Source of the DNA: Bacteroidales bacterium
GTDB taxonomy: Bacteria > Bacteroidota > Bacteroidia > Bacteroidales > JAADGE01
Direction of reading: 5' to 3'
DNA: 43,072 bases
NCBI GenBank assembly: GCA_021108035.1
Contig: JAIORQ010000010.1
Span: forward strand, 1-43,072
Below, one piece after another: positions 16,807 to 24,957 of this stretch. A program made the translations under genes and the position numbers. Position 1 is the first letter of the stretch, and each line of letters opens with the position of its first letter. Under the pieces are notes generated by a model. That model did no database searches. It saw nothing but the letters and a program-made list of their open reading frames with translations, and had not been told where the DNA came from.

Positions 16807-17286
16807 TTAAAAGAAATCTTCTTTTGATGTTTTGTCGGCAGTATAAGTTATCTTTAATGCTTTGGCTCTCCTTAATTCTTGTTTGATATCTGTAACAATA
16901 CCCATTTTTGTTCTTTTATCAATTTTTAAAGCTGTTGTCATTTTAGCACGATTACTTGCATCCATTGACATTCTTTCAGCATTAATATAAGGGCCTATAT
17001 CTCTTACCTTTGCAAAAACATCATTTAACTGAATAACAGCTTCATTTCCGAATTTTGCTTGATATTTTTTAATGGGAGCACCAACATAAATATAACTGAT
17101 CAGTGATTTGTTTTCCAGTTTTTTTACTTCTGTTGCCTTAGGAATCTGGGTTTGTACTTTAAGATCAACCTCTTTCATGGTTGTAACAGTCATGAAAAAG
17201 AACAGCAACATAAAAACAATATCAGGTAATGAAGCGGTTGATATTGCAGGTGTTCCTTTTGTTCCTCCTTTTCTGAATTTTGCCAT
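16807..17286 (-). CDS. exbD: ExbD/TolR-type biopolymer transport protein (second copy)
   Basis: 159 residues. After a basic N-terminus comes a single membrane helix with the essential Asp: STASLPDIVFMLLFFFMTVTTM, D22. It then has a periplasmic domain without extended linker. ExbD works with ExbB to convert proton motive force into motion that drives TonB-dependent outer-membrane transport. It is the last gene of a four-gene minus-strand operon, 31 nt after another exbD. Two different exbD copies in tandem are common in Bacteroidota, where they may form heteromeric stators. It ends at a strong terminator. Confidence 0.9.
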   Translation of the reverse strand: MAKFRKGGTKGTPAISTASLPDIVFMLLFFFMTVTTMKEVDLKVQTQIPKATEVKKLENKSLISYIYVGAPIKKYQAKFGNEAVIQLNDVFAKVRDIGPYINAERMSMDASNRAKMTTALKIDKRTKMGIVTDIKQELRRAKALKITYTADKTSKEDFF

Positions 17287-17317
17287 TGCTCTAATATTTT
17301 ATTTTTTGAAAAATATA

Positions 17318-17896
17318 TTAATTACCTCCTGATGTGGTCATACGTCTCGGCTCAGCTTCAGAAACAGCGAGAGGAATTGCGTCTCCGACAGCATCTTGTT
17401 TATCATCATCCAAATCTTCAAATTTCATTCCGAATTTTTGGAGTGATAATTCATCTCGTAACTCGTTAACAGCTCTAACCAATTCATTTTGTACTTGAAG
17501 GTATTTTTCATAATTAGTATTTCGGTCAGTTTGCAGGGAAACAATTCCTTTAGATACCATGTATGTTCCGAAAAAGGGAATTTCTTTTTCTTTTTTCTGC
17601 GGTAAATTTTCACTATTATTAGGATTTGAGAAAAATTCTTTCGCTTTTTCACAAATATCTGTTAATAAAATCGGCCTGCCTTTTATTGCAATAATATTGT
17701 CTTTGTTAACCAATACTACCATAACATTTCTTTCTATTATTTCAATATCTTGTGGATCATCTTCAATTGGCGGTAATTTACGTTGCATACCGGTATTTGT
17801 ACTCATGGTAGTTGTTACCAAAAAGAAAATCAGTAAAAGAAATGCAATGTCAGCCATTGATCCCGCATTTATTTCTTGTAAGGGTCTTTTTGCCAT
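17318..17896 (-). CDS. exbD: ExbD/TolR-type biopolymer transport protein (first copy)
   Basis: 192 residues. Membrane helix NAGSMADIAFLLLIFFLVTT with the conserved proton-carrying D16. The periplasmic domain is longer than the second copy's, with an insertion around residues 70-110 (SNPNNSENLPQKKEKE). Then QTDRNTNYEKYLQVQNEL, equivalent to the family's usual D-x-x-x-x-Y-x-x-v. The C-terminal tail PLAVSEAEPRRMTTSGGN is polar and probably flexible. It sits between a 15-bp hairpin upstream and the second exbD downstream. Confidence 0.9.
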   Translation of the reverse strand: MAKRPLQEINAGSMADIAFLLLIFFLVTTTMSTNTGMQRKLPPIEDDPQDIEIIERNVMVVLVNKDNIIAIKGRPILLTDICEKAKEFFSNPNNSENLPQKKEKEIPFFGTYMVSKGIVSLQTDRNTNYEKYLQVQNELVRAVNELRDELSLQKFGMKFEDLDDDKQDAVGDAIPLAVSEAEPRRMTTSGGN

Positions 17897-17921
17897 TTGT
17901 ATTTTTTTTAATAAACGGTTT

Positions 17922-17956
17922 AAGCAAGCAGCAAATTGTATATTTGCTGCTTGCTT
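17922..17956. promoter_or_regulatory. 15-bp perfect hairpin inside the exb operon
   Basis: Arms AAGCAAGCAGCAAAT (17922-17936) and ATTTGCTGCTTGCTT (17942-17956) pair perfectly around a 5-nt loop. It is located between the 148-residue membrane gene and the first exbD. On the operon strand it is followed by AAACCG rather than a T-run, so it is not a canonical terminator. It could stabilise or process mRNA, setting different ExbB and ExbD levels. Confidence 0.75.
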
Positions 17957-17966
17957 TTATTGATCT

Positions 17967-18413
17967 TTATTTAAACAATCTTGCTATTTCAACATAAATA
18001 ATTGAAAGTACGGCAAGACCGAGAAAAACGTACATCATAATAAGACCTGTCCCTGACCATTTTACTTGTACCGGAACATTGGCATCGCCATCATAATTAG
18101 GCATGTCCAAAGGTATATCAGATGCTTTTATATAAGCAAAGAGTAATATTGCACCGAGTAAAACTATCGGTATCAATTTTATTAATGCTTTTTTAGGTTT
18201 TGCAAGAAATATCATCACAAAGATGTATAGTGAAGATATTACTGTTGCAGCTATTGTCAGATATAACAATATTTTTGTAAATGATAAAGCATTAGATATC
18301 CATGCTGTATCTTCTTCTGTGGTGTTAATAAATAACATCAGTGCAAAGAACAGGGACAGTGCAATTAATACCCAAAGTACTACTTTTGTGATTTTTGCTA
18401 TATTATCAGTCAT
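17967..18413 (-). CDS. Four-helix membrane protein between exbB and exbD
   Basis: 148 residues with four predicted membrane segments: about 8-28, 45-68, 78-95 and 122-143. A short soluble loop (PLDMPNYDGDANVPVQ) precedes the last. No domain I recognise. It is 31 nt downstream of exbB and in the same operon as both exbD genes, so a structural or regulatory part in this proton-channel complex is a reasonable inference. Lysine-rich AKPKKALIKL between helices 2 and 3 suggests that loop is cytoplasmic, giving both termini inside. Confidence 0.7.
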   Translation of the reverse strand: MTDNIAKITKVVLWVLIALSLFFALMLFINTTEEDTAWISNALSFTKILLYLTIAATVISSLYIFVMIFLAKPKKALIKLIPIVLLGAILLFAYIKASDIPLDMPNYDGDANVPVQVKWSGTGLIMMYVFLGLAVLSIIYVEIARLFK

Positions 18414-18444
18414 AGCGAAATATTTTTATATTTATAAAAAAGTT

Positions 18445-19257
18445 CTATTTGTTTTGGTATTTCACCAAAATGTCAATTAATGAAATTGAAGTATCTTCCA
18501 TTTCGTTAACAATTGAATCAACTTTTGAAACAATATAGTTATAGAAAATTTGAAGTATCATTGCTACGACCAGACCTGAAACGGTTGTGATAAGAGCTAC
18601 TTTAATACCTCCTGCAACAAGACCTGCATTAACATCGCCGGCAGCTTGTATGTTGTCGAATGCTTCAATCATACCAATTACTGTACCCATGAAACCTAAC
18701 ATAGGAGCAATTGAAATGAACAGTGATATCCAAGTCAATCCTTTTTCAAGCAATCCCATTTGAACGCTTCCGTATGAAATTACGGATTTTTCAACTACGT
18801 CAATACCTTGGTCTGCTCTGCTTAGACCTTGATAGAAAATGCTTGCTACAGGACCGCGTGTATTTCTGCAAACTTCTTTTGCCGATTCAACACCACCTGT
18901 TTCCAATGCTTCTTCAATATTTACAAGCAATTTTTCAGTATTAACATCTGCCAAATTCAGGTAAATAATTCTTTCAATTGAAAGTGCTAAACCTAAAATA
19001 AGAGCAATTAATACAAAACTCATAAAAAACGGATTGCCTTCAATGAATTTTTCTTTGATTTTACGATGAAATTGACCTTCATCTTCAGTTGCTTCTGTAA
19101 CATCATCAGTTGTAACATCATCGGTTACAGTTACATCGTCTGTTAGGGTAACATCATCTGTAATGACGGTATCACCTTCGTTTTGTGCAAGAACTTGTTG
19201 GTTTAAGCCAAAAACAAACATTCCTAAAATTGCTGCGAGTGCAAATAACTTTTTCAT
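18445..19257 (-). CDS. exbB: ExbB/TolQ/MotA-family proton channel protein with N-terminal extension
   Basis: 270 residues. An N-terminal signal-like segment (MKKLFALAAILGMFVFGLNQ) is followed by an acidic Thr/Asp stretch with four copies of a DDVT motif (about 33-56). Then comes the ExbB core with three membrane segments: FFMSFVLIALILGLALSIE, WISLFISIAPMLGFMGTVIG and VALITTVSGLVVAMILQIF. The latter two carry the family's polar lining residues. ExbB forms the pentameric channel around an ExbD dimer and powers TonB. The extension with DDVT repeats resembles extracytoplasmic linkers seen in Bacteroidota ExbB homologues. First gene of the exbB-X-exbD-exbD operon. Confidence 0.9.
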   Translation of the reverse strand: MKKLFALAAILGMFVFGLNQQVLAQNEGDTVITDDVTLTDDVTVTDDVTTDDVTEATEDEGQFHRKIKEKFIEGNPFFMSFVLIALILGLALSIERIIYLNLADVNTEKLLVNIEEALETGGVESAKEVCRNTRGPVASIFYQGLSRADQGIDVVEKSVISYGSVQMGLLEKGLTWISLFISIAPMLGFMGTVIGMIEAFDNIQAAGDVNAGLVAGGIKVALITTVSGLVVAMILQIFYNYIVSKVDSIVNEMEDTSISLIDILVKYQNK

Positions 19258-19298
19258 TTATTTTTAATTTAGTTATTAATTATTATTCCGTTTTTAAG

Positions 19299-19387
19299 CG
19301 GAGAGAGAGGGATTCGAACCCTCGATACACGTTGATGTGTATACACGCTTTCCAAGCGTGCTCCTTAAGCCGCTCGGACACCTCTCC
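19299..19387 (-). tRNA. tRNA-Ser (GGA anticodon)
   Basis: 89 nt with a complete cloverleaf on the minus strand. The acceptor GGAGAGG pairs with TCTCTCC (G-U at pair 7) plus discriminator G. D arm with CCGAGCGGCTTAAGG, anticodon arm ACGCTTGGAAAGCGT with GGA at the anticodon, long class II variable arm ATACACATCAACGTGTAT and T arm GAGGGTTCGAATCCCTC. CCA is not encoded. It reads UCC and UCU serine codons. Confidence 0.97.
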
Positions 19388-19509
19388 GTAAAAGAAGAAA
19401 GCCTTAACGGTTTTTCAATTGCCGAAAATAAATATAATTTTTTTCACAGAAAAATAAAATTATTAAAAATTCTAAATTTGCTTTGTATATGCTGTAATTT
19501 GCCGGGCAG

Positions 19510-20547
19510 TTATTTTGATAATTCTCCGGCTATTGATTTTTGTATATATAATTTAACATCATCTATTGGTAACCCAAGACCTAAAAGATACATTAATTTT
19601 GTAACGCAAGCTTCAGTTGTCATATCAAAACCGCTGATTACTCCAACATCAATCAATTTTTTGCTTGTTTCGTATTTTCCCATAGCAACTGTACCGGCTA
19701 AACACTGAGTTATGTTAACAATTACAATTCCTTTATTATCAGCTTCTTTTAATAAATTAATAAACCAATTATCCGTAATAGCATTTCCCGAACCGAATGT
19801 TTCCATAATAACGGCTTTTAATCCTTCGGTTTCAAAAATTGATTTTACAAAATTGGGATGTATTCCGGGAAACAATTTTAATATTGCAATATTTGTTTCT
19901 AATTTGGTATGGATGGCAGGAATTTTATTATAATCAGGATATTTTATGTTTTTTGTCGAATACTTGATGTTTATACCGGCTTCAGCAAGATGAGGATAAT
20001 TTGGAGAATCAAAAGCATCAAAATATTCTGCATTTTTTTTTGTAGCCCTGTTTCCTCTGAAAAGTTTATTATCAAAATAAATACAAACTTCTGGAACAAT
20101 AGGTTCATTATTTTTTTGAGCGGCTGCAATTTCAATTGCCGTAATCAGATTTTCTTTACCGTCTGTTCGTAACATGGCAACCGGTAATTGCGAACCGGTA
20201 ATTATAATGGGTTTATTAAAGTCTTGCAACATAAAACTTAAGGCAGAGGAGGTATAAGCCATAGTATCAGTGCCGTGAAGTACTACAAAGCCGGTATATT
20301 TACTGTGATTTTTTCTTAATATTTCAGCTAATTTTATCCAAGTATCGGGTTTCAGGTCTGCTGAATCTATCGGAATTTCGAATGAGATAGTATCTAAATG
20401 ATAACCGAAACTTTGCAAAGCCGGTATTTGTTGATATATGTAATTAAAATCAAAAGGTTTGTATATACCGGTTTCCGGATTTGTAATCATTCCGATTGTT
20501 CCGCCGGTGTATATGATTAAAATTGATGTTTTGTTTTTTGAAGTCAT
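19510..20547 (-). CDS. ansA: Type I (cytoplasmic) L-asparaginase
   Basis: 345 residues from the ATG at 20547. A longer in-frame extension upstream overlaps tatD and is Lys/Leu-rich, unlike the family, so it was rejected. Catalytic elements are IIYTGGTIGM with the nucleophilic Thr, and VLHGTDTMAYT with the second Thr-Asp pair; IITGSQLP and TDGKENLITAIEIA follow. It hydrolyses asparagine to aspartate and ammonia. No signal peptide supports the cytoplasmic form. The start is 16 nt after the tatD stop on the same strand, so the two are probably co-transcribed. Confidence 0.93.
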   Translation of the reverse strand: MTSKNKTSILIIYTGGTIGMITNPETGIYKPFDFNYIYQQIPALQSFGYHLDTISFEIPIDSADLKPDTWIKLAEILRKNHSKYTGFVVLHGTDTMAYTSSALSFMLQDFNKPIIITGSQLPVAMLRTDGKENLITAIEIAAAQKNNEPIVPEVCIYFDNKLFRGNRATKKNAEYFDAFDSPNYPHLAEAGINIKYSTKNIKYPDYNKIPAIHTKLETNIAILKLFPGIHPNFVKSIFETEGLKAVIMETFGSGNAITDNWFINLLKEADNKGIVIVNITQCLAGTVAMGKYETSKKLIDVGVISGFDMTTEACVTKLMYLLGLGLPIDDVKLYIQKSIAGELSK

Positions 20548-20563
20548 GATAATTGAAATAATA

Positions 20564-21349
20564 TTATGATTTAAAAAGGTTCTTTCCAAACACTTCCAAG
20601 GCATTTTGATTTGTAATTTTTGCAACTTTTTCAAGAGAAATTTCTTTAATTTCTGCAATCTTTTCAGCAATATAAATCAAATTTGCACTTTCGTTTCTTT
20701 TGCCTCGTTTAGGAACGGGAGATAAATAAGGTGAATCTGTTTCAAGGACAAGATGTTTCATCTCAATTTTTTTTACAACTTTATCTAATCCGGAATTTTT
20801 AAAAGTTACTATACCGTTTATTCCAATTTTAAAGCCGCTGTAATTAATAATTTTTTCTGCATCTTCTTTTGTACCTGTGAAACTGTGAAAAATTCCGGTA
20901 AGATTTTCATCATTATGTTTATCTGTAATCTCAAATATTTCACTGAAAGAATCTCTGACATGTATTATAACCGGAAGTTGATATTTTTTTGCCAATATGA
21001 TTTGCTTTTCAAATGCAATTTTCTGTTCTTCTTTAAATGTTTGATCCCAATAAAGATCAATGCCAATTTCACCAACTGCTATAAATTTCCCTGTTTCAAT
21101 ATTATTTTCGACTATTATTAATTCTTCTTCAAAGTCTTTATTTACATCTGACGGATGCAGACCGGCAGCAGGGAAACAAATACCGGGGAAAGCCTCGGTC
21201 ATTTGAAGTTGTATATTAATATATGATGAGTTTATTCCCGGAAGTATCATCTTCGATACTCCTGCATTAAACGCATTATTAATAACTTCATAACGATCTT
21301 TATCAAATTCAGTTACAAACAAATGAGTATGCGTATCAATTAAATTCAT
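20564..21349 (-). CDS. tatD: TatD family metal-dependent deoxyribonuclease
   Basis: 261 residues, a TIM-barrel amidohydrolase-type protein. Metal ligands are visible in order: IDTHTHL (His7, His9), VGEIGIDLYWD (Glu), IIHVRDS (His), FHSFTG (His) and ETDSPYLSP (Asp). The motif GLHPSDV is also typical. TatD proteins are 3'-5' exonucleases linked to DNA repair and apoptosis-like degradation, and some act on D-aminoacyl-tRNA-like substrates. The start ATG at 21349 gives MNLIDTHTH, which fits the family exactly. It leads the tatD-ansA pair, and a 25-nt palindrome lies 116 nt upstream. Confidence 0.94.
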   Translation of the reverse strand: MNLIDTHTHLFVTEFDKDRYEVINNAFNAGVSKMILPGINSSYINIQLQMTEAFPGICFPAAGLHPSDVNKDFEEELIIVENNIETGKFIAVGEIGIDLYWDQTFKEEQKIAFEKQIILAKKYQLPVIIHVRDSFSEIFEITDKHNDENLTGIFHSFTGTKEDAEKIINYSGFKIGINGIVTFKNSGLDKVVKKIEMKHLVLETDSPYLSPVPKRGKRNESANLIYIAEKIAEIKEISLEKVAKITNQNALEVFGKNLFKS

Positions 21350-21464
21350 CAGTTTTCTGTTAAGGAAAGAATATAATAAAGAATCGGCTACCGGTTGATA
21401 ATAAATTTAATTAAGCAGACAATCTGATATTTATGGTTATACAACAGAATGTTTTATATTTTTT

Positions 21465-21489
21465 AACCGGTCACAATTTGTGACCGGTT
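21465..21489. promoter_or_regulatory. 25-nt perfect palindrome upstream of tatD
   Basis: AACCGGTCACAA-T-TTGTGACCGGTT pairs perfectly over 12 positions with one central base. ACAATTTGTGA from its centre recurs about 25 nt downstream, and ACCGGTT recurs near 21390. No T-run follows on either strand, so an operator or RNA hairpin is more likely than a terminator. It lies between the protease gene's end and the tatD start. Confidence 0.7.
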
Positions 21490-21569
21490 CACTTATAAAA
21501 CAATTTGTGATTTCTATATATTTTATTCCTTTATTTTGAATTCAGCAAAAAATAAAAAATAATTTTGAA

Positions 21570-22658
21570 TTATTCCTCAACAGAATAGGGAATTGCTCCG
21601 TAATTGATTAAAACATCATCATAATCATCAGCTTTTTGAAATAATCGTTTAAACAGTTCAATCCCTGTTTCTATGACCAAATCAGCATCATAAATTCTCA
21701 TTGCCGTAATAATAATATCTTGCTGCATTACACTGAATGAAAGACCTTCAAGTTTGTTATTTTCTTTTAACAGGAATTCATAAATTTCTGCTATATTGGT
21801 TTTTGGAAGCTTGCATAACTCTGCCCAAGCTAAAATATAATGATTTTGAGGGTTGTAACTTACCTTAATTTTTGCACTCCCTTCTTCAATATTCCAAAAG
21901 TTCTGGCCTGCTCTTGCTAAACGAATATCGTAACCAATTGAAGTAATAATTTCTTCAATGTTTTTACCTGCAGTTGATGGAATATAAGGTTTGTCTTTAA
22001 ATTCAAATTCATAAATTTTTTGACCGCAATTCGGGCAATAATCATCATAAACATCATCTTTGGAAATAACACTTTTACAAGCTGTGCATCTTGTTGATGT
22101 TTTTCTGCCGAGATTGTCAAAATCACTCAAACTTTCTTTTAAGCGATTAACGGGCAGGGCAAAACCGAGATTATTACCTTCGGAAACAATAAACGTATTA
22201 ACACCTATTACTTCATTTTTGTCATTAATAAGCGGGCCTCCGCTGTTTCCGGGATTAATTGCCGCATCAATTTGTATATAGTTAGTTCCTTTCCAAAGTC
22301 TTTTTGATTTGGAAATAATACCTTGGGTAGCGGTAAATTTTAAGCCGTAGGGATGTCCTATTGCCATAATTTGTTGTCCTTCATGAACTGCATCAGCAAT
22401 ACCGAGAGGAACCGATGCCAGTTCTTTTCCTTCCGGAACTTCAAGAAATGCTAAATCATAAACTCCGTCAGAATAGAGTACTTTTGATATTGTTTTTTTA
22501 AATTCCTTTCCGTTAATTACGGGTTCTGTTGTACCTGCAATAACGTGTCTGTTTGTTGCAATTACATTATAATCACTAATGTAAAAACCTGTTCCGGTTC
22601 CCCACGGAGTAGCTATTTGGATGATAGCGTTTTTATATATATCTATTGTATTTTCCAT
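21570..22658 (-). CDS. Cytoplasmic trypsin-like serine protease fused to zinc ribbon and YbjN-like domain
   Basis: 362 residues in three parts. Residues 1-175 are a DegP/HtrA-like S1C protease with a complete triad: H38 (ATNRHVIAG), D68 (YDLAFLEV) and S139 (NPGNSGGPL). Residues 190-212 are a zinc ribbon with C191, C194, C208 and C211. Residues 230-362 resemble the YbjN/type III secretion chaperone-like fold (AWAELCKLPK...FSVMQQDIIITA...ADDYDDVL). There is no signal peptide, membrane helix or PDZ domain, unlike DegP, so it is expected in the cytoplasm. The neighbouring gene 44 nt upstream has a similar YbjN-like stretch ending SDKYDDVL, suggesting partners. Its natural substrate is unknown. 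Confidence 0.85.
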   Translation of the reverse strand: MENTIDIYKNAIIQIATPWGTGTGFYISDYNVIATNRHVIAGTTEPVINGKEFKKTISKVLYSDGVYDLAFLEVPEGKELASVPLGIADAVHEGQQIMAIGHPYGLKFTATQGIISKSKRLWKGTNYIQIDAAINPGNSGGPLINDKNEVIGVNTFIVSEGNNLGFALPVNRLKESLSDFDNLGRKTSTRCTACKSVISKDDVYDDYCPNCGQKIYEFEFKDKPYIPSTAGKNIEEIITSIGYDIRLARAGQNFWNIEEGSAKIKVSYNPQNHYILAWAELCKLPKTNIAEIYEFLLKENNKLEGLSFSVMQQDIIITAMRIYDADLVIETGIELFKRLFQKADDYDDVLINYGAIPYSVEE

Positions 22659-22702
22659 TTTTTTATTTTTGAGATTTTATTTAAATTTAACCAATCTGTT
22701 AC

Positions 22703-24025
22703 TTATTTTAAGTTTAAATTCAATTTTTCAACTTCATACAAAAATGATGTTGAGAACTCAGCCAAATTATCGTATTTGAGAGTATGAGTTTTAAAATCAA
22801 TATGAGGATATTTCTTTTTATAACTTGAAATGATCTTATTGATATCATTCTCAATTTTTGATTGCTTAAATTGTTGCGAGCTTGAATCATAATAACCGGC
22901 TTCAAAACCCAGTTCTTTATAATATTTGTCATTGGTTGTTTTCCAATATATTTCGAAAAAATCGTAAACAGGAGCATCCATACCAAAGAAAAATTCAGCA
23001 TATGCTACTATATAATCGCAAACTGCTTGTTGAATATCAAAATATTTATTGTCTCTGTACCAATTTAATTTACCTATCTCATCATAAATAAAATCTGATA
23101 TTGCTTTAAATCCGGTTGGTTTCACTACAGCAAACGTTGCTTTTGTTTTGTATATTGATCTTAATATTTCCTCTTTAGGTCTCTTAAGTATATTATTGAA
23201 TTCTTGTATCATTAAATGATTTCTTTCAGCAGTATTTGAATTATCTCTTCTGAAAAATATTCCTTGAATGTACCTTAGGTCATCTAATAAAACGCCTTCA
23301 GGTGCAAGAAGATAATAAGTCTTAAATGTTAATTGAAGAAGAAGGAATGAGCGAGCGCCTGCAAAATCATGTTCGGCTAACTCATTGATTCTTGTCATTG
23401 TTCTTGTAACAGAGTCTTTTAAATAATTATATTTAATTTCTTTTTCTTGTTCCGAAAGTTCTTCAATATGGTCTGTATTAACAGCTTTTAAAAATGAAAA
23501 TTCATCGGTTAATACATCGTCATATTTATCACTTTGATTTGCAACTTCTTTTAAAGATGCATACAATGCAGGAGGAGAAGCATCCTGAACAGGGGCAGAG
23601 AATCTTAATGTAAAAAGATTATCTCTTACAGCAAATTTGCTGAAAAACAAGTCGTAATTAACTGCCAATAACTTTCTCATAACTGCTACATGAGGTTTGT
23701 TTTCATAAGAAGCTATCTCAGCTTCAGCAACAACTTCTTTATTACTTGCAAAGCCTTTAACTATTTTTGATCCTTGAATAATTTCAAATTTTACTTTGTC
23801 AGATTCTTTTGTAATTTTAACATTATCAACAACAGGGTCTCTTAGATAGGTCAGAAATTCAAAATATGCATCAATATATTTTTTTTCTTTATATAAACCC
23901 AAAGATTTATCCCATGAACTGATTTGTTCAGGAGTTTTGTGTCTGTCTGTGTACCTGCCGAATTGTATGGAAGGTGTTCCGTTTGTGTTATTTTCGGAAG
24001 TAGTTTTTTTACTGAATAATCCCAT
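22703..24025 (-). CDS. Hypothetical protein with YbjN-like domain, partner of the zinc-ribbon protease
   Basis: 440 residues, soluble, without signal peptide. The first 25 residues (MGLFSKKTTSENNTNG) look disordered. A possible TPR-like helical pair lies at about 38-65 (LGLYKEKKYIDAYFEFLTYL). Residues 75-190 resemble YbjN: KFEIIQGSKIVKGFASN, VMRKLLAVNYDLFFSKFAV, DNLFTLRFSAPV, then SDKYDDVL. The remaining 240 residues are helical with many aromatic residues and no recognised family. It lies 44 nt upstream of the protease gene on the same strand; co-transcription and a shared pathway are inferred. I do not recognise a known function. Confidence 0.7.
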   Translation of the reverse strand: MGLFSKKTTSENNTNGTPSIQFGRYTDRHKTPEQISSWDKSLGLYKEKKYIDAYFEFLTYLRDPVVDNVKITKESDKVKFEIIQGSKIVKGFASNKEVVAEAEIASYENKPHVAVMRKLLAVNYDLFFSKFAVRDNLFTLRFSAPVQDASPPALYASLKEVANQSDKYDDVLTDEFSFLKAVNTDHIEELSEQEKEIKYNYLKDSVTRTMTRINELAEHDFAGARSFLLLQLTFKTYYLLAPEGVLLDDLRYIQGIFFRRDNSNTAERNHLMIQEFNNILKRPKEEILRSIYKTKATFAVVKPTGFKAISDFIYDEIGKLNWYRDNKYFDIQQAVCDYIVAYAEFFFGMDAPVYDFFEIYWKTTNDKYYKELGFEAGYYDSSSQQFKQSKIENDINKIISSYKKKYPHIDFKTHTLKYDNLAEFSTSFLYEVEKLNLNLK

Positions 24026-24114
24026 AAGTGTATAATTTTAGTTTTTATTGTCGAAATATAATTATTTTACTTTAAAATACAAATTCAATTTGATGAAATT
24101 GCATATTTCAAGAT

Positions 24115-24146
24115 AAAAAAAGTTGCCTGTTCAGGCAACTTTTTTA
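24115..24146 (-). terminator. Terminator of the lipoprotein gene
   Basis: Perfect inverted repeat AAAAAAGTTGCCTG-TT-CAGGCAACTTTTTT, located 19 nt after the lipoprotein stop. Its symmetric A and T flanks allow termination in both directions. Confidence 0.88.
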
Positions 24147-24164
24147 TTAATAGTTAAATTTTAA

Positions 24165-24671
24165 TTATTGCGGAATATAAAAATGTTCTGTCCCGTCTTC
24201 ATCTTTCATAACCAGTCTGTCCTTTTTAAGTTCAATTATTTGTTTAGTAACAGGAGCTAATTCTTTTCCGGCATTCTTGTCCCATTCTCTCATAATGATT
24301 GCAGTTTCGTCTTCATTAAAATTCCAATAACCCAAATCAGATGTTGAAAAAATGCCTTTACCGTATTTTCTTTCATAAGAGAGTTTGCTCGGATCATTAA
24401 AATCAATTGCGAATTTTAAAGTTCCTGTAAGAAAATCTGCAAAGCTTTTTACATCATCTTTTAACACAACATCTGCAGAAATGCCGGTCGTATCTTCAAT
24501 ATCATCGGTCGTACCTTTGATACTTGCATTGGTATCATACTTCCATGTTACTGATGTTAATAATTTTCCTTTTTCGGATAATTTAACATCTTTGTCTTCT
24601 TTATTATCTTCACCACAGGAAACAAAAATAAAAATACAAGCCAATAAACTTAATGTGATAACTTTTCTCAT
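24165..24671 (-). CDS. Small lipoprotein, lipocalin-like
   Basis: 168 residues. Lipoprotein signal with FVSC, lipidated Cys at position 19, followed by the acidic GEDNKEDKD. The rest reads as beta strands: LTSVTWKYD, TLKFAIDFND, LGYWNFNEDETAIIM, KQIIELKKDRLVMKD and EHFYIPQ. It resembles lipocalin-like domains of small Bacteroidota lipoproteins, but I cannot name a Pfam family with confidence. Its product probably sits at the inner or outer membrane facing the periplasm. Monocistronic, with its own strong terminator. Confidence 0.75.
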   Translation of the reverse strand: MRKVITLSLLACIFIFVSCGEDNKEDKDVKLSEKGKLLTSVTWKYDTNASIKGTTDDIEDTTGISADVVLKDDVKSFADFLTGTLKFAIDFNDPSKLSYERKYGKGIFSTSDLGYWNFNEDETAIIMREWDKNAGKELAPVTKQIIELKKDRLVMKDEDGTEHFYIPQ

Positions 24672-24918
24672 AATTATTTATTTAAAATTGTTAAATTTAT
24701 TTTATGTAAATATAAGAAAAAAAGTTATAAGTTGAACATATTTAGATAAATTAACAGAAAACTGTTTTTAAATTGATTTTGGTTTAATTGCAATAATACA
24801 GCAATGCAACAATATGACAATAAAAAGCAAGATGCATTACTTCCGGCATTAGGCGACTTTTTTGAGCAATAAAAAAACTTATAATATTAATGACGTTTGT
24901 TTATCTGATTAAGCTTTT

Positions 24919-24926
24919 TAATTTTG
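24919..24926 (+). promoter_or_regulatory. Possible -7 box for dacB
   Basis: TAATTTTG fits TAnnTTTG and lies 31 nt before the dacB start codon, the same spacing as at sixA. No -33 element evident. Confidence 0.4.
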
Positions 24927-24957
24927 AAGTTTAATTATTACAAGCTAAATTGAAGAA

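Noticed and set aside
20548..20670. N-terminal 41-residue extension of asparaginase
   Set aside because: Lys/Leu-rich, overlaps the end of tatD, and the family motif begins right after the ATG at 20547.
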